From: Fictibacillus phosphorivorans
Lineage (GTDB): Bacteria > Bacillota > Bacilli > Bacillales > Fictibacillaceae
Length of the DNA: 64,000 bases
NCBI RefSeq assembly: GCF_007673525.1
Contig: NZ_VDZU01000001.1
Coordinates: forward strand, 558,001-622,000
Direction of reading: 5' to 3'
Each line of letters begins with the position of its first letter. Positions within the stretch are counted from its first letter, which is position 1. The notes beneath the pieces are model-generated. The model ran no database searches. It was given only the letters and a program-made list of their open reading frames with translations, and had not been told where the DNA came from. Below, in pieces: positions 44,401 through 52,672 of this stretch. The position numbers and the translations under genes were made by a program.

Positions 44401-46678
44401 AAAGATAAGTATCGCGCTTCTTACCTTGCTCGTACCGATCTCTGTATTCGCCGCGCAAGATGATAAGAAAAGTACGGAGCAGCCTCCCGTACCAACAGAA
44501 AAGAGTCAAAATGTGATGAAGTATACATCTTCATCGTTTACGAAGCCTGAGAAAGAAGATGCGGCTCCGATCAAACAGAAAAACTCGTTTCAAGGCTTTG
44601 AAAAAGCAGCCGAGAACAAAAATCTCGCTCTTTATGTGAACGAAGAAACGCTCGCAATCAAGATCGAGAACAAAAAAACAAAATACGTCTGGAACTCTGG
44701 GCTTGATAACCCCGATCAGTACCGACTGAACAAAACGTGGGAACAGATGGCACAATCAGCGATCACCGTTGATTATATGGACCGTCGCGGAAAAGTGAAA
44801 ACCGAGAGTATCACGACGAACGATTCTAGACCTCGTGTGAAGATGAACGATAAAGGGTTTACGGCCTCTCTTTACATGAACCAGTCGAAGTTAGAATTTG
44901 AACTGAACGTGGAGCTTCAAGAAAACGATCTTGTTGTTTCAATTCCTGAGAATGAGATCAAAGAAAACAAATACACGAAGCTCATCTCTATGCGTGTGTA
45001 TCCGTTTTTAGGTGCTGTGAACAAAAGTGACATCAACGGGTACATGTTCATCCCGGACGGCTCTGGTGCATTGATTCGTTATGAAAAGAACGGAACAAAA
45101 GCCGATGCGCCGTTTACGGGATCCATTTACGGTGATGATGAAGCCTTTTTGAAAACGAAAGTGAAGAAGGAAGAAGAAGAAAAAGTAACACCGGTGGAAG
45201 AGATCAAGATGCCAGTATTCGGAACCGTTCATGGTGTGAAACAGAATGGATTTCTTGCCGTGATTGAAGAAGGCTATACGCATGGAGACATTTTAGCGTA
45301 TCCGTCAGGTGTTTCGACCGACTTTAACTGGATCTCTTCTGAATTTCATTTTAGAAAAGAATATTATCAGCCGACGAGTAAGAACATGAAAGGTCTGAAC
45401 GTTTATCAAAAAACAAAGAATCCGTTCGGCGTTAAGCTGAGATACATGTTCTTACAGAAAGATGACGCTGATTATGTAGGGATGGCCAAAGCGTATCAAA
45501 ACCATCTTTCTGAAACAAAACAGCTAGAAAAGAACGACGACCAAACCGGTGTCAGACTCGAATTTCTAGGTGGAGAAGTGAAAGAAGGTCTGTTGTGGGA
45601 CTCTGTTCTGCCGATGACTAAAGTGACAGAAATTCCAAGCATGACATCTCAGCTCAAAAAAGACATCGATGATCTGTTCGTCGTCTATAAAGGCTGGTCG
45701 GAAGGCGGTCTAACGGGTACGCTGCCTCAGAAGTTTCCGTTTGAAAGTGAGCTCGGTAGCAATGACGACGTGAAGAACACGATCAACAGTCTTAAAAAAG
45801 ATAACATTCCGCTCTATTTTTATAGCGATTACACAAAAGCGTATGACGGGGCATCCGGCTATTCCGGCAGCAAAGACGTAGCGAAGAAGATTAGTGCCGA
45901 GACGATCTCACACAGTGAAGATAAGAAGACGCTGTATTATTTATCGCCAGAAAAATCTCTTGCGATCGCAAAAGAAGATGCAAAGGAATTTAAGGAACAA
46001 GGCATTTCAAACGTAGCGATTGATACGAGCGGATACACGTTGTTCTCTGACTTTAGCGGAAAAAAATCGAGTGAGCGAAACCAGACGATCAAAACGTATC
46101 AAAAGCTGTTCGGCACACTCAACAAAGAAGTAGGGAACGTTGCTCTTTATGAGCCGAACACGTATCTATGGAAGCAAACTGATCGGTATCTCGACATTCC
46201 GATGAACGCGTCCAACTATGTGTTTGAAACAGACACGGTGCCGTTTCTGCAGATCGTATTAAAAGGCTACATGCCATACTACGCACCGTTCTCGAACTTT
46301 CAGTCAGATTCGGAAGATCAGATGCTGCGCATGATCGAGTACGGAGCCTATCCATCGTATCTTTTAACGAAGGAAGCGTCACACCTTCTTGCTAAAACAG
46401 CATCGAGTGACGTTTATACATCGGAATACTCGATCTGGAAAGACAAGATTTTGTATCAATACGAAAATATTAAGAAAAGTCTTGGTGAGGTGGAAGGCGA
46501 AGAAATCGTCAGCCGTACTGTGCCTCAGACAGGTGTTGTGGAAGTAGAATACTCCCACGGAAAAGTGATCATCGTCAACTATACGAACACGACTTATAAA
46601 AGTAATGGTATTGAAGTGAAACCTAAGGATTTTGTGGTAACAGAAGGGGGAGAAAGCGATGAAACGACTAGGCAATAA
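44393..46678 (+). CDS. exported DUF5696 protein
   Basis: A 761-residue protein with a signal peptide (1 to about 22, ISIALLTLLVPISVFA). The body starts with a beta-rich region containing LYVNEETLAIKIENKKTKYVW, then the FIPDGSGALIRYEKNGT motif near 220. The middle reads like a TIM-barrel, for example VYKGWSEGGLTGTLPQKFPFESELG and IPLYFYSDYT. The C terminus is a short sandwich. I recognise it as DUF5696 with moderate certainty. A glycosidase fold is possible but no catalytic pair can be named. Start GTG 44393; it overlaps the next permease by 20 bp, so it is locked into the operon. Confidence 0.7.
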   Translation: MYKKISIALLTLLVPISVFAAQDDKKSTEQPPVPTEKSQNVMKYTSSSFTKPEKEDAAPIKQKNSFQGFEKAAENKNLALYVNEETLAIKIENKKTKYVWNSGLDNPDQYRLNKTWEQMAQSAITVDYMDRRGKVKTESITTNDSRPRVKMNDKGFTASLYMNQSKLEFELNVELQENDLVVSIPENEIKENKYTKLISMRVYPFLGAVNKSDINGYMFIPDGSGALIRYEKNGTKADAPFTGSIYGDDEAFLKTKVKKEEEEKVTPVEEIKMPVFGTVHGVKQNGFLAVIEEGYTHGDILAYPSGVSTDFNWISSEFHFRKEYYQPTSKNMKGLNVYQKTKNPFGVKLRYMFLQKDDADYVGMAKAYQNHLSETKQLEKNDDQTGVRLEFLGGEVKEGLLWDSVLPMTKVTEIPSMTSQLKKDIDDLFVVYKGWSEGGLTGTLPQKFPFESELGSNDDVKNTINSLKKDNIPLYFYSDYTKAYDGASGYSGSKDVAKKISAETISHSEDKKTLYYLSPEKSLAIAKEDAKEFKEQGISNVAIDTSGYTLFSDFSGKKSSERNQTIKTYQKLFGTLNKEVGNVALYEPNTYLWKQTDRYLDIPMNASNYVFETDTVPFLQIVLKGYMPYYAPFSNFQSDSEDQMLRMIEYGAYPSYLLTKEASHLLAKTASSDVYTSEYSIWKDKILYQYENIKKSLGEVEGEEIVSRTVPQTGVVEVEYSHGKVIIVNYTNTTYKSNGIEVKPKDFVVTEGGESDETTRQ

Positions 46679-47519
46679 CAGAAATCTTACAGGATTGCTG
46701 TTTGTTTCACCATGGATCATGGGCTTTCTCGTCTTTACCGCGTTTCCGCTTCTATACTCGCTCTTTTTAAGCTTTCAGGAAGTAAAGATCACGACAGATG
46801 GCATCAAAACGAACTTTGTAAGCTTTGGAAACTATGAATATGCGTTTTCGGTCGATGGAACGTTCGTTGACCGCGTCCTAAAATACCTAGAAGAGATGGT
46901 CATCTCCGTTCCGATCATCATCGTCTTTTCATTGATCATCGCTCTATTGTTAAACCAAAAGATCAAGTTCCGCGGATTGTTCCGTACGATCTTCTTCCTG
47001 CCCGTTATTATCGCGAGCGGACCGGTTATCAAAGAGCTGATCGATCAAGGAATCACAACCATTCCTTCTATTGAACAATACGCGATCTATCAAGCGTTAA
47101 ATGATAACCCGGATGGTTTCTTTAACGGGATCTTACTGTATTTAATAAAAAACCTGATCGTAATCCTTTGGTATTCAGGCGTACAGATCTTAATTTTCTT
47201 AGCTGCTCTTCAAAAGATGGACAAGCAGATCTTTGAAGCGGCGAAAATCGACGGTGCGAGCAACTGGGAGTTCTTTTGGAAGATCACCCTGCCAAGTCTA
47301 AAGCCGATGATCATCGTTAACTTGATCTACACGATCGTAACGTATTCGGTATTCTCGCTGAATCCAATCATCGAACATATTCAGAAAAACATGTTTAAAG
47401 TAGACACAGGTTATGGCTATGCTTCGGCACTATCTTGGATCTACTTCTTGATCATTGCCGCAGCGCTTGCGATCGCGGTTGGTGTGATGACGGTAAAAAG
47501 AAAGAAAAAATACACCTAA
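46659..47519 (+). CDS. sugar ABC transporter permease (pair 2, first)
   Basis: A 286-residue MalF-type permease with six predicted helices and EAA loop EAAKIDGASNWEFFWKITLP. Its start lies inside the end of the DUF5696 gene (20-bp overlap), with GGGGGAG upstream. Confidence 0.88.
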   Translation: MKRLGNNRNLTGLLFVSPWIMGFLVFTAFPLLYSLFLSFQEVKITTDGIKTNFVSFGNYEYAFSVDGTFVDRVLKYLEEMVISVPIIIVFSLIIALLLNQKIKFRGLFRTIFFLPVIIASGPVIKELIDQGITTIPSIEQYAIYQALNDNPDGFFNGILLYLIKNLIVILWYSGVQILIFLAALQKMDKQIFEAAKIDGASNWEFFWKITLPSLKPMIIVNLIYTIVTYSVFSLNPIIEHIQKNMFKVDTGYGYASALSWIYFLIIAAALAIAVGVMTVKRKKKYT

Positions 47520-47534
47520 GAGGATGTGATCAAT

Positions 47535-48485
47535 GTGCAAACCAAAACACAGCAAGTGAACAAGTATTACTTAAAAACGAAACGCATGTTTTTGGGCATG
47601 CAGGGGACAGATGGTCTTCTTTACAAGCTCTTGATCTACGGACTCTTGGTGGGAATCGGATTCGTGTATCTCTATCCGCTTCTCTACATGGGTGTGTACA
47701 GCTTTAAAAGTTTGGATGATCTGTTGAATCCACTCGTAAACTGGATTCCAACACAGTTTTATACCGGAAACTATGAGCAGGCGAACAAAGTTCTGAACTT
47801 TTTCTCAACACTAATGGAAACGTTGTACGTGACGGTTCTTCCGGCATTGGCGCAAACAGCTGTTGCAGCTGTTGTGGGATACGGACTCGCTCGATTTGAG
47901 TTTCGCGGTAAAAAGATCATGTTCGTTCTTGTGCTTGCAACGTTCATCATCCCGCCGCAGGTGACGCTCATTCCAAGATACATCTTCTTTAATGAGCTGA
48001 ACATCCTCGGTAGTTTGAGTGCGTTCTTGCTTCCGGCAACGTTCGGACAAGGATTGAATAGCGCGATCTTTATCCTGATCTTTTATCAGTTTTTTAGAGC
48101 AGTGCCAAAAGCATTGGAAGAAGCAGCTCAGCTTGATGGAGCAGGACATTTTCGAATCTTTTTCACGATCGCCTTACCAATGGCATTGCCTGCGATCATC
48201 ATCTCGTTTTTGTTCTCGTTCGTTTGGTATTGGAACGAAACTTACTTGGCGGCCATCTATTTTGGTGATGCGTTAACAACATTACCGCTGCAGCTGCAAA
48301 AGTTCGTTGCCACGTATCAGCAGATGTTCCCAGCTGAGATGGGAGTGTCGGGCGGTAACCAGTTGAACGAAGGAATCAAGATGGCAGGAACCGTCCTGTC
48401 GATCCTTCCGTTATTGATCGTGTACTTTATCACGCAGCGCTGGTTTGTTGAAGGTGTGGACCGTTCGGGGATTACTGGGGAGTAA
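47535..48485 (+). CDS. sugar ABC transporter permease (pair 2, second)
   Basis: A 316-residue MalG-type permease with EAA loop EEAAQLDGAGHFRIFFTIALPM. GTG 47535 fits the AGAGGA site better than GTG 47526, which is almost on top of it. It is the last gene before array F. Confidence 0.85.
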   Translation: MQTKTQQVNKYYLKTKRMFLGMQGTDGLLYKLLIYGLLVGIGFVYLYPLLYMGVYSFKSLDDLLNPLVNWIPTQFYTGNYEQANKVLNFFSTLMETLYVTVLPALAQTAVAAVVGYGLARFEFRGKKIMFVLVLATFIIPPQVTLIPRYIFFNELNILGSLSAFLLPATFGQGLNSAIFILIFYQFFRAVPKALEEAAQLDGAGHFRIFFTIALPMALPAIIISFLFSFVWYWNETYLAAIYFGDALTTLPLQLQKFVATYQQMFPAEMGVSGGNQLNEGIKMAGTVLSILPLLIVYFITQRWFVEGVDRSGITGE

Positions 48486-48536
48486 GGATTGGTGCGGGGA
48501 GTTGATTTCCGTTCCAATCGATGAAAAATCATGTTT

Positions 48537-48681
48537 TGAGCGAAACGAGGCAAGTATGGGGTGAAATTAAGGTCTGACTGAGTAAACGAGTAGTTTTCAG
48601 AGCGAAAGAAGCAACATTTGGGGCGTAACTAAGCTGAGTTTGAGCGAACGTGTAACAGATATAAAAACACGTACCGTAAAT
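48537..48681 (+). repeat. 21-bp phased array with cap (array F)
   Basis: Cores begin at 48542, 48563, 48584, 48604, 48625 and 48646; steps are 21 bp except one of 20. Units two to five are more degenerate than in other arrays. The cap (48646-48681) keeps ACGTGT and ACACGT. A TGA stop interrupts the frame that is open in array B. It fills most of the 307-bp gap between the permease and the glucoamylase-like gene, with no obvious terminator before it. Confidence 0.85.
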
Positions 48682-48792
48682 AAAAAGGCAATTACATCCC
48701 TTAAAACCGTAGCCAAGCTAGCACTTCACGCCTCCACTAGTATTCTATTTATGAACAAAATGAAGATAAAACAGATAGAGAGGGGAATAACG

Positions 48793-50013
48793 ATGGATAC
48801 ACAGAAACTATTAGACCTTGAAGCAAAAGGATGCTTTGATTTCTTTTGGAACGAAGCAAACACGGATAAAAATAGCCCAGGATACGGGTTGATACTGGAT
48901 CAGTCGGCGAATAAAAAAGTAGCAAGTATCGCATCAAACGGGTTCGGATTAACGGCGATCATCATCGGAATCGAGCGCGGTTGGATCACGAAAGAAGAAG
49001 GCTATGAGCGTACGAAAGGGACGCTTGAAACATTCTTGAACAACGTGGAACACGCGAGCGGCTTCTTTTATCATTTCTTAAACATGGAGACGGCAAAGAA
49101 AAACGAAGAGTGGTACGACTGTGCGTCGATCATCGATACGGGAATCTTCCTATGTGGTGCCGTTACATCTGCTGAATACTTTGGCGGAGAGATCGCCGAG
49201 CTTTTCGAGAAAATTTACGCGCGCATCGACTGGAACGTGTATTATGACGAGCCGGTAAACCAGTTCTACATGGGCTACAACCCAGAAACAGGCGGCTTCC
49301 ACCATTGGGATATGTACGCGGAGCAGATGATGACTTATGTGCTTGGCGTGGCATCTCCAACACATCCGGTTCCTGCAAAAATCTATGACGGCTTCGAGCG
49401 CAGAAAAGGGACATACAAAGATTACGAGTACATTCACGCGCCAGGAAACGCGATGTTTGTTCACCAATATTCGCATGCGTTCATCGATTTTAGAAATATC
49501 GTCGACGGAGACGGAATCAACTGGTACGAGAACTCGGTAAAAGCATCGCTGGCAAACCGTGCGTTCTGTAAAGAAAAATCGAGTGAGTTCAAGACCTATC
49601 ACGAGAACGCGTGGGGCTTAACGGCTTGTGCGAGTCCGACCGGCTACCGTGTTCCAGGAGCTCCTCCTTATTATGATGGGTGTGAGCCTGAACTAGAAGG
49701 TACGGTCGCACCAACTGGAGCAGCGGGATCGATCGTGTTCACACCAGAAGAGTCGATCGCAGCGATGAAGTACTTTTACGAAGAACATCCACAGCTTTGG
49801 GGTGAGTATGGCTTCCAAGATTCTTATAACCTGGACGTAACGCCAGCTTGGTATTCAGACCATGTCATCGGCATCGATAAGGGGATCACGCTTCTTATGA
49901 TCGAAAACTATCAATCTGGTCTTGTATGGGATCTGTTCATGAAAAATGAATATGTGAAACAAGGTGCTGACCTTTTAGGTTGGAAAAAAACAGAAGGAAG
50001 TCCGGCAAAATGA
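48793..50013 (+). CDS. glucoamylase-like (PF10091) / GH144-like glycoside hydrolase, cytoplasmic
   Basis: A 406-residue alpha/alpha-barrel protein of the 'putative glucoamylase' family that includes GH144 beta-1,2-glucan enzymes. Visible stretches are GCFDFFWNEANTDKNSPGYGL, ASNGFGLTAIIIGIERGWIT, ENAWGLTACASPTGYRVPGAPPYYDG and GFQDSYNLD. There is no signal peptide, so it works on imported oligosaccharides. I place the start at ATG 48793 (AGAGAGGGGA upstream); a longer frame runs back into array F and should be ignored. The second GH35 gene overlaps its stop. Family is fairly sure; beta-1,2 linkage is inferred. Confidence 0.8.
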   Translation: MDTQKLLDLEAKGCFDFFWNEANTDKNSPGYGLILDQSANKKVASIASNGFGLTAIIIGIERGWITKEEGYERTKGTLETFLNNVEHASGFFYHFLNMETAKKNEEWYDCASIIDTGIFLCGAVTSAEYFGGEIAELFEKIYARIDWNVYYDEPVNQFYMGYNPETGGFHHWDMYAEQMMTYVLGVASPTHPVPAKIYDGFERRKGTYKDYEYIHAPGNAMFVHQYSHAFIDFRNIVDGDGINWYENSVKASLANRAFCKEKSSEFKTYHENAWGLTACASPTGYRVPGAPPYYDGCEPELEGTVAPTGAAGSIVFTPEESIAAMKYFYEEHPQLWGEYGFQDSYNLDVTPAWYSDHVIGIDKGITLLMIENYQSGLVWDLFMKNEYVKQGADLLGWKKTEGSPAK

Positions 50014-52421
50014 TTGAGATCAAGAACAAACAGATTATCATCGACGGTAAGCCCGTCCTGATCACGTGCGGCGAGATTCATTATTACCGTCTTGATAAAA
50101 GCGATTGGCAAGACCGATTGGACAAGCTAAAAGAAACGGGTTGTAACGCCGTGGCCACTTATGTGCCATGGCTTTGGCATGAACCGGTGGAAGGGCAGTT
50201 TGATTTCACAGGCAAAACGCGTCCTGAAACAGACCTAGCTGGGTTCATCGACCTTTGTACGGAAAACGGCTTTTATTTTTTCGTTCGTCCGGGACCATTC
50301 ATTATGGCCGAGATGAAAAACGAAGGACTTCCTTATTGGGTGTACGAAAAGCATCCAGAGATCATTCCGGTTGGTTGGGACGAGAGCGAGCCGACTACAC
50401 CGACCGTCGATTATCTTGCACCAGGATTTTTACAAGAAGTTCGTAAGTATTATGAAAAAGTGATGGAAGTGGTTACACCGCGCATCTATCCGAACGGCGG
50501 AAAAATCATCGCATTTCAGCTTGATAACGAGATCGGCATGCTGTCATGGGTGAGCAACACACCAGATCTGACTGACAACGTGCTGAACGATTTATCAAAT
50601 TGGTTGAGTGAACGATACGGAGATAACGTTTCTGACCGCTATTCATTCTCGTTGGAAGAGAGTACTGAGCGAAATACTGCTTTTCGTTCTCCGAAGGAAG
50701 AGTATGCAGCACAGCTGTTAAAAGATCTTGGCTATTATATGCGCTATCGCTTCGCGAAATATATCGCGATTTTAAGAGAGTACGCGGAAGAGTTCGGTGT
50801 GAAAGATATTCCGTTCGTCGTAAACATCCACGGAACAGGCGGAGGACGAGGCTTCACGTACCCGATCGGAATCAGCCAGCTTTATGAAACATATAACCAA
50901 GGACCTGGATATATCTCGGGTTCTGATATTTATTTTGGCGATCTTGACATGAAAACGTTCCAGGACCTCTACATCATCAACGGTCTGATGGAAGCCGTTC
51001 ATAACGAGGATCAGCCGTTAACGTCTGTGGAGTTCAACTGTGGAGACGGAAACTTTGGTGAGACACTAGGTGAGCGCTATGATCCATCAGCAGCGGATTT
51101 TAAGTTTAGAATGTGTCTTGCTCAAGGAAACCGACTCATCAACTATTATCTGTTTGCTGGCGGAAAAAATGCTAGACTCGATACGCTTGTTGACGATGGG
51201 AACGACCGAATCGCCTCAACTGGTGAACGCCATGGTTTCGCGGCACCGATCGGTCCAGAAGGGGACTACAACTATACGTTTCCGCGCATGTCACGCGTGA
51301 ACCAAAGTGTGATGGCGGTGAGTGATAAGCTCGCACAAATGAACGAAGAACGAGATGAAGTATCGTTCGCGTTCATCCCGGATTATTACATGACCGAATA
51401 CCGTTATCCGAAGAGTGAAGTGATGCGTGAGATCCTCTCGAACATTGAGGCGAACCGCGGTGCCGGCGCTTGGGAGATTATGGGCCGTGCGATGTTGCTT
51501 AACGGTTATCGTTTTACAGCGGTTGATGTGCAGAACAAACCGCTGGATGTGACGAAAACGCCTGTACTCGCGTTACCGTCAGCACGCTATATGGACAGTG
51601 CGATTCAGGACAAGCTGGTAAACTATTTAACAGATGGTGGAAAGATTCTTTTGTACGGTGAGGTTCCTCTTTTTGATATGGAAGGGAAGGACTGTACGAT
51701 TTTAGCGGATGCACTTGGTGTGACGTATAAAGGTATTAGCCGTGATGGTCACGGAAACTATCTTTCTATCTATGGAGACAATTGGGCTTCAGCTCAGCCG
51801 GAAATTCGTTCAGGCTTCGTTCAGCGTTTTGAAGTTGGACCGAATGTGACTCCGATTTTTAGAGTGTACGGATCGGATGATGTGTGTGGTTTTGAGTCTG
51901 AAGTGGGGGATGGACGCGCGATCGTGATCGCCAGCTTCTATCGCTGCGATCTGCCTTTCTTTAAAAACGCGCTTGAGCGATTAGGAAGTCGAGCGAAACT
52001 AACGCATGATTGTCCGCATCACGGCATCTTCATGACATCGACAGTTGACGAAGAAGGTGAGCGCTTCCTTCATCTGTTGAATCTAGACGGATTCGATAAA
52101 GAATTCACTCTTTATGAAGATGGTGTAGCATTGTTAGGTGGAAGGAAGCTGTTGCTGCAGAGCAAAGATGGTGTGATGCTGCCTGTGAATCTATCAGTTG
52201 GTCGTGTGAAAATTGCTTATGCGACAGCTGAAATTACCGGTGTGAGTGCAGATTATATTGATTTCCGGTTAACTCAGGTGGAAGATGTGATCGCGTTTGA
52301 CCGCGGAACGAAGATTTTACCGAGTGCTGATTATGTGATTGAAGAAAATGAAGAGTTAATGCTCGTTCGCAGCAAGAAACATGCGAAAGTGGATGATCAG
52401 CTGCGAGTTTTGGTGGGATAG
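50010..52421 (+). CDS. GH35 glycoside hydrolase, second copy
   Basis: A 803-residue cytoplasmic GH35 enzyme with barrel start CGEIHYYRLDKSDWQDRLDKL, acid/base Glu174 in FQLDNEIGML and nucleophile Glu341 in TSVEFNCGDG. The C-terminal part parallels the first GH35. The start overlaps the GH144-like stop (ATGA) with AAGGAAG upstream, so these two enzymes are translationally coupled and probably act on the same oligosaccharide. Having two divergent GH35 genes in one locus suggests different linkages or chain positions. Confidence 0.9.
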   Translation: MIEIKNKQIIIDGKPVLITCGEIHYYRLDKSDWQDRLDKLKETGCNAVATYVPWLWHEPVEGQFDFTGKTRPETDLAGFIDLCTENGFYFFVRPGPFIMAEMKNEGLPYWVYEKHPEIIPVGWDESEPTTPTVDYLAPGFLQEVRKYYEKVMEVVTPRIYPNGGKIIAFQLDNEIGMLSWVSNTPDLTDNVLNDLSNWLSERYGDNVSDRYSFSLEESTERNTAFRSPKEEYAAQLLKDLGYYMRYRFAKYIAILREYAEEFGVKDIPFVVNIHGTGGGRGFTYPIGISQLYETYNQGPGYISGSDIYFGDLDMKTFQDLYIINGLMEAVHNEDQPLTSVEFNCGDGNFGETLGERYDPSAADFKFRMCLAQGNRLINYYLFAGGKNARLDTLVDDGNDRIASTGERHGFAAPIGPEGDYNYTFPRMSRVNQSVMAVSDKLAQMNEERDEVSFAFIPDYYMTEYRYPKSEVMREILSNIEANRGAGAWEIMGRAMLLNGYRFTAVDVQNKPLDVTKTPVLALPSARYMDSAIQDKLVNYLTDGGKILLYGEVPLFDMEGKDCTILADALGVTYKGISRDGHGNYLSIYGDNWASAQPEIRSGFVQRFEVGPNVTPIFRVYGSDDVCGFESEVGDGRAIVIASFYRCDLPFFKNALERLGSRAKLTHDCPHHGIFMTSTVDEEGERFLHLLNLDGFDKEFTLYEDGVALLGGRKLLLQSKDGVMLPVNLSVGRVKIAYATAEITGVSADYIDFRLTQVEDVIAFDRGTKILPSADYVIEENEELMLVRSKKHAKVDDQLRVLVG

Positions 52422-52427
52422 TAAGGG

Positions 52428-52457
52428 AGACTGCTCTTTGTGAGCGGTCTTTTCTTT
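52428..52457 (+). terminator. terminator of the second GH35 gene
   Basis: GACTGCTC and GAGCGGTC (one G-T pair) flank TTTGT, followed by TTTTCTTT. Confidence 0.7.
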
Positions 52458-52483
52458 ATGTTAGAAGTCAGTCTTTGGTCGCT

Positions 52484-52628
52484 TGAGCAAATGTAAGGCA
52501 GTTGGAGCGAAACGCATTGTTGTTTGAGTGAAAACAGAGGTTTACTGAGCGAAACGAAGGGTCAATTGAGCGAAAAGAGCCTTCGTCTGCGCGAACGCGT
52601 AATAATTATAAAAACACGTACCGTAAAA
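52484..52628 (+). repeat. 21-bp phased array with cap (array G)
   Basis: Cores begin at 52489, 52509, 52530, 52551, 52572 and 52593; all steps are 21 bp except the first (20). The cap (52593-52628) reads ACGCGT in its left half and ACACGT in its right half. It lies between the terminators of two convergent genes, as array A does. One frame is open across it. Confidence 0.9.
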
Positions 52629-52640
52629 CATACAAAAAAG

Positions 52641-52670
52641 GACTGCTCGACACAAGAGCAGTCCTTACTA
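52641..52670. terminator. terminator of the GH3 gene
   Basis: AAGGACTGCTC and GAGCAGTCCTT form a perfect 11-bp stem around GACACAA. On the minus strand it is followed by TTTTTTG, so it chiefly serves the GH3 gene. Confidence 0.8.
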
Positions 52671-52672
52671 TA

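Noticed and set aside
48640..48792. 51-codon N-terminal extension of the GH144-like enzyme
   Set aside because: It is the tail of array F and spacer. ATG 48793 has a good ribosome site and the domain starts there.
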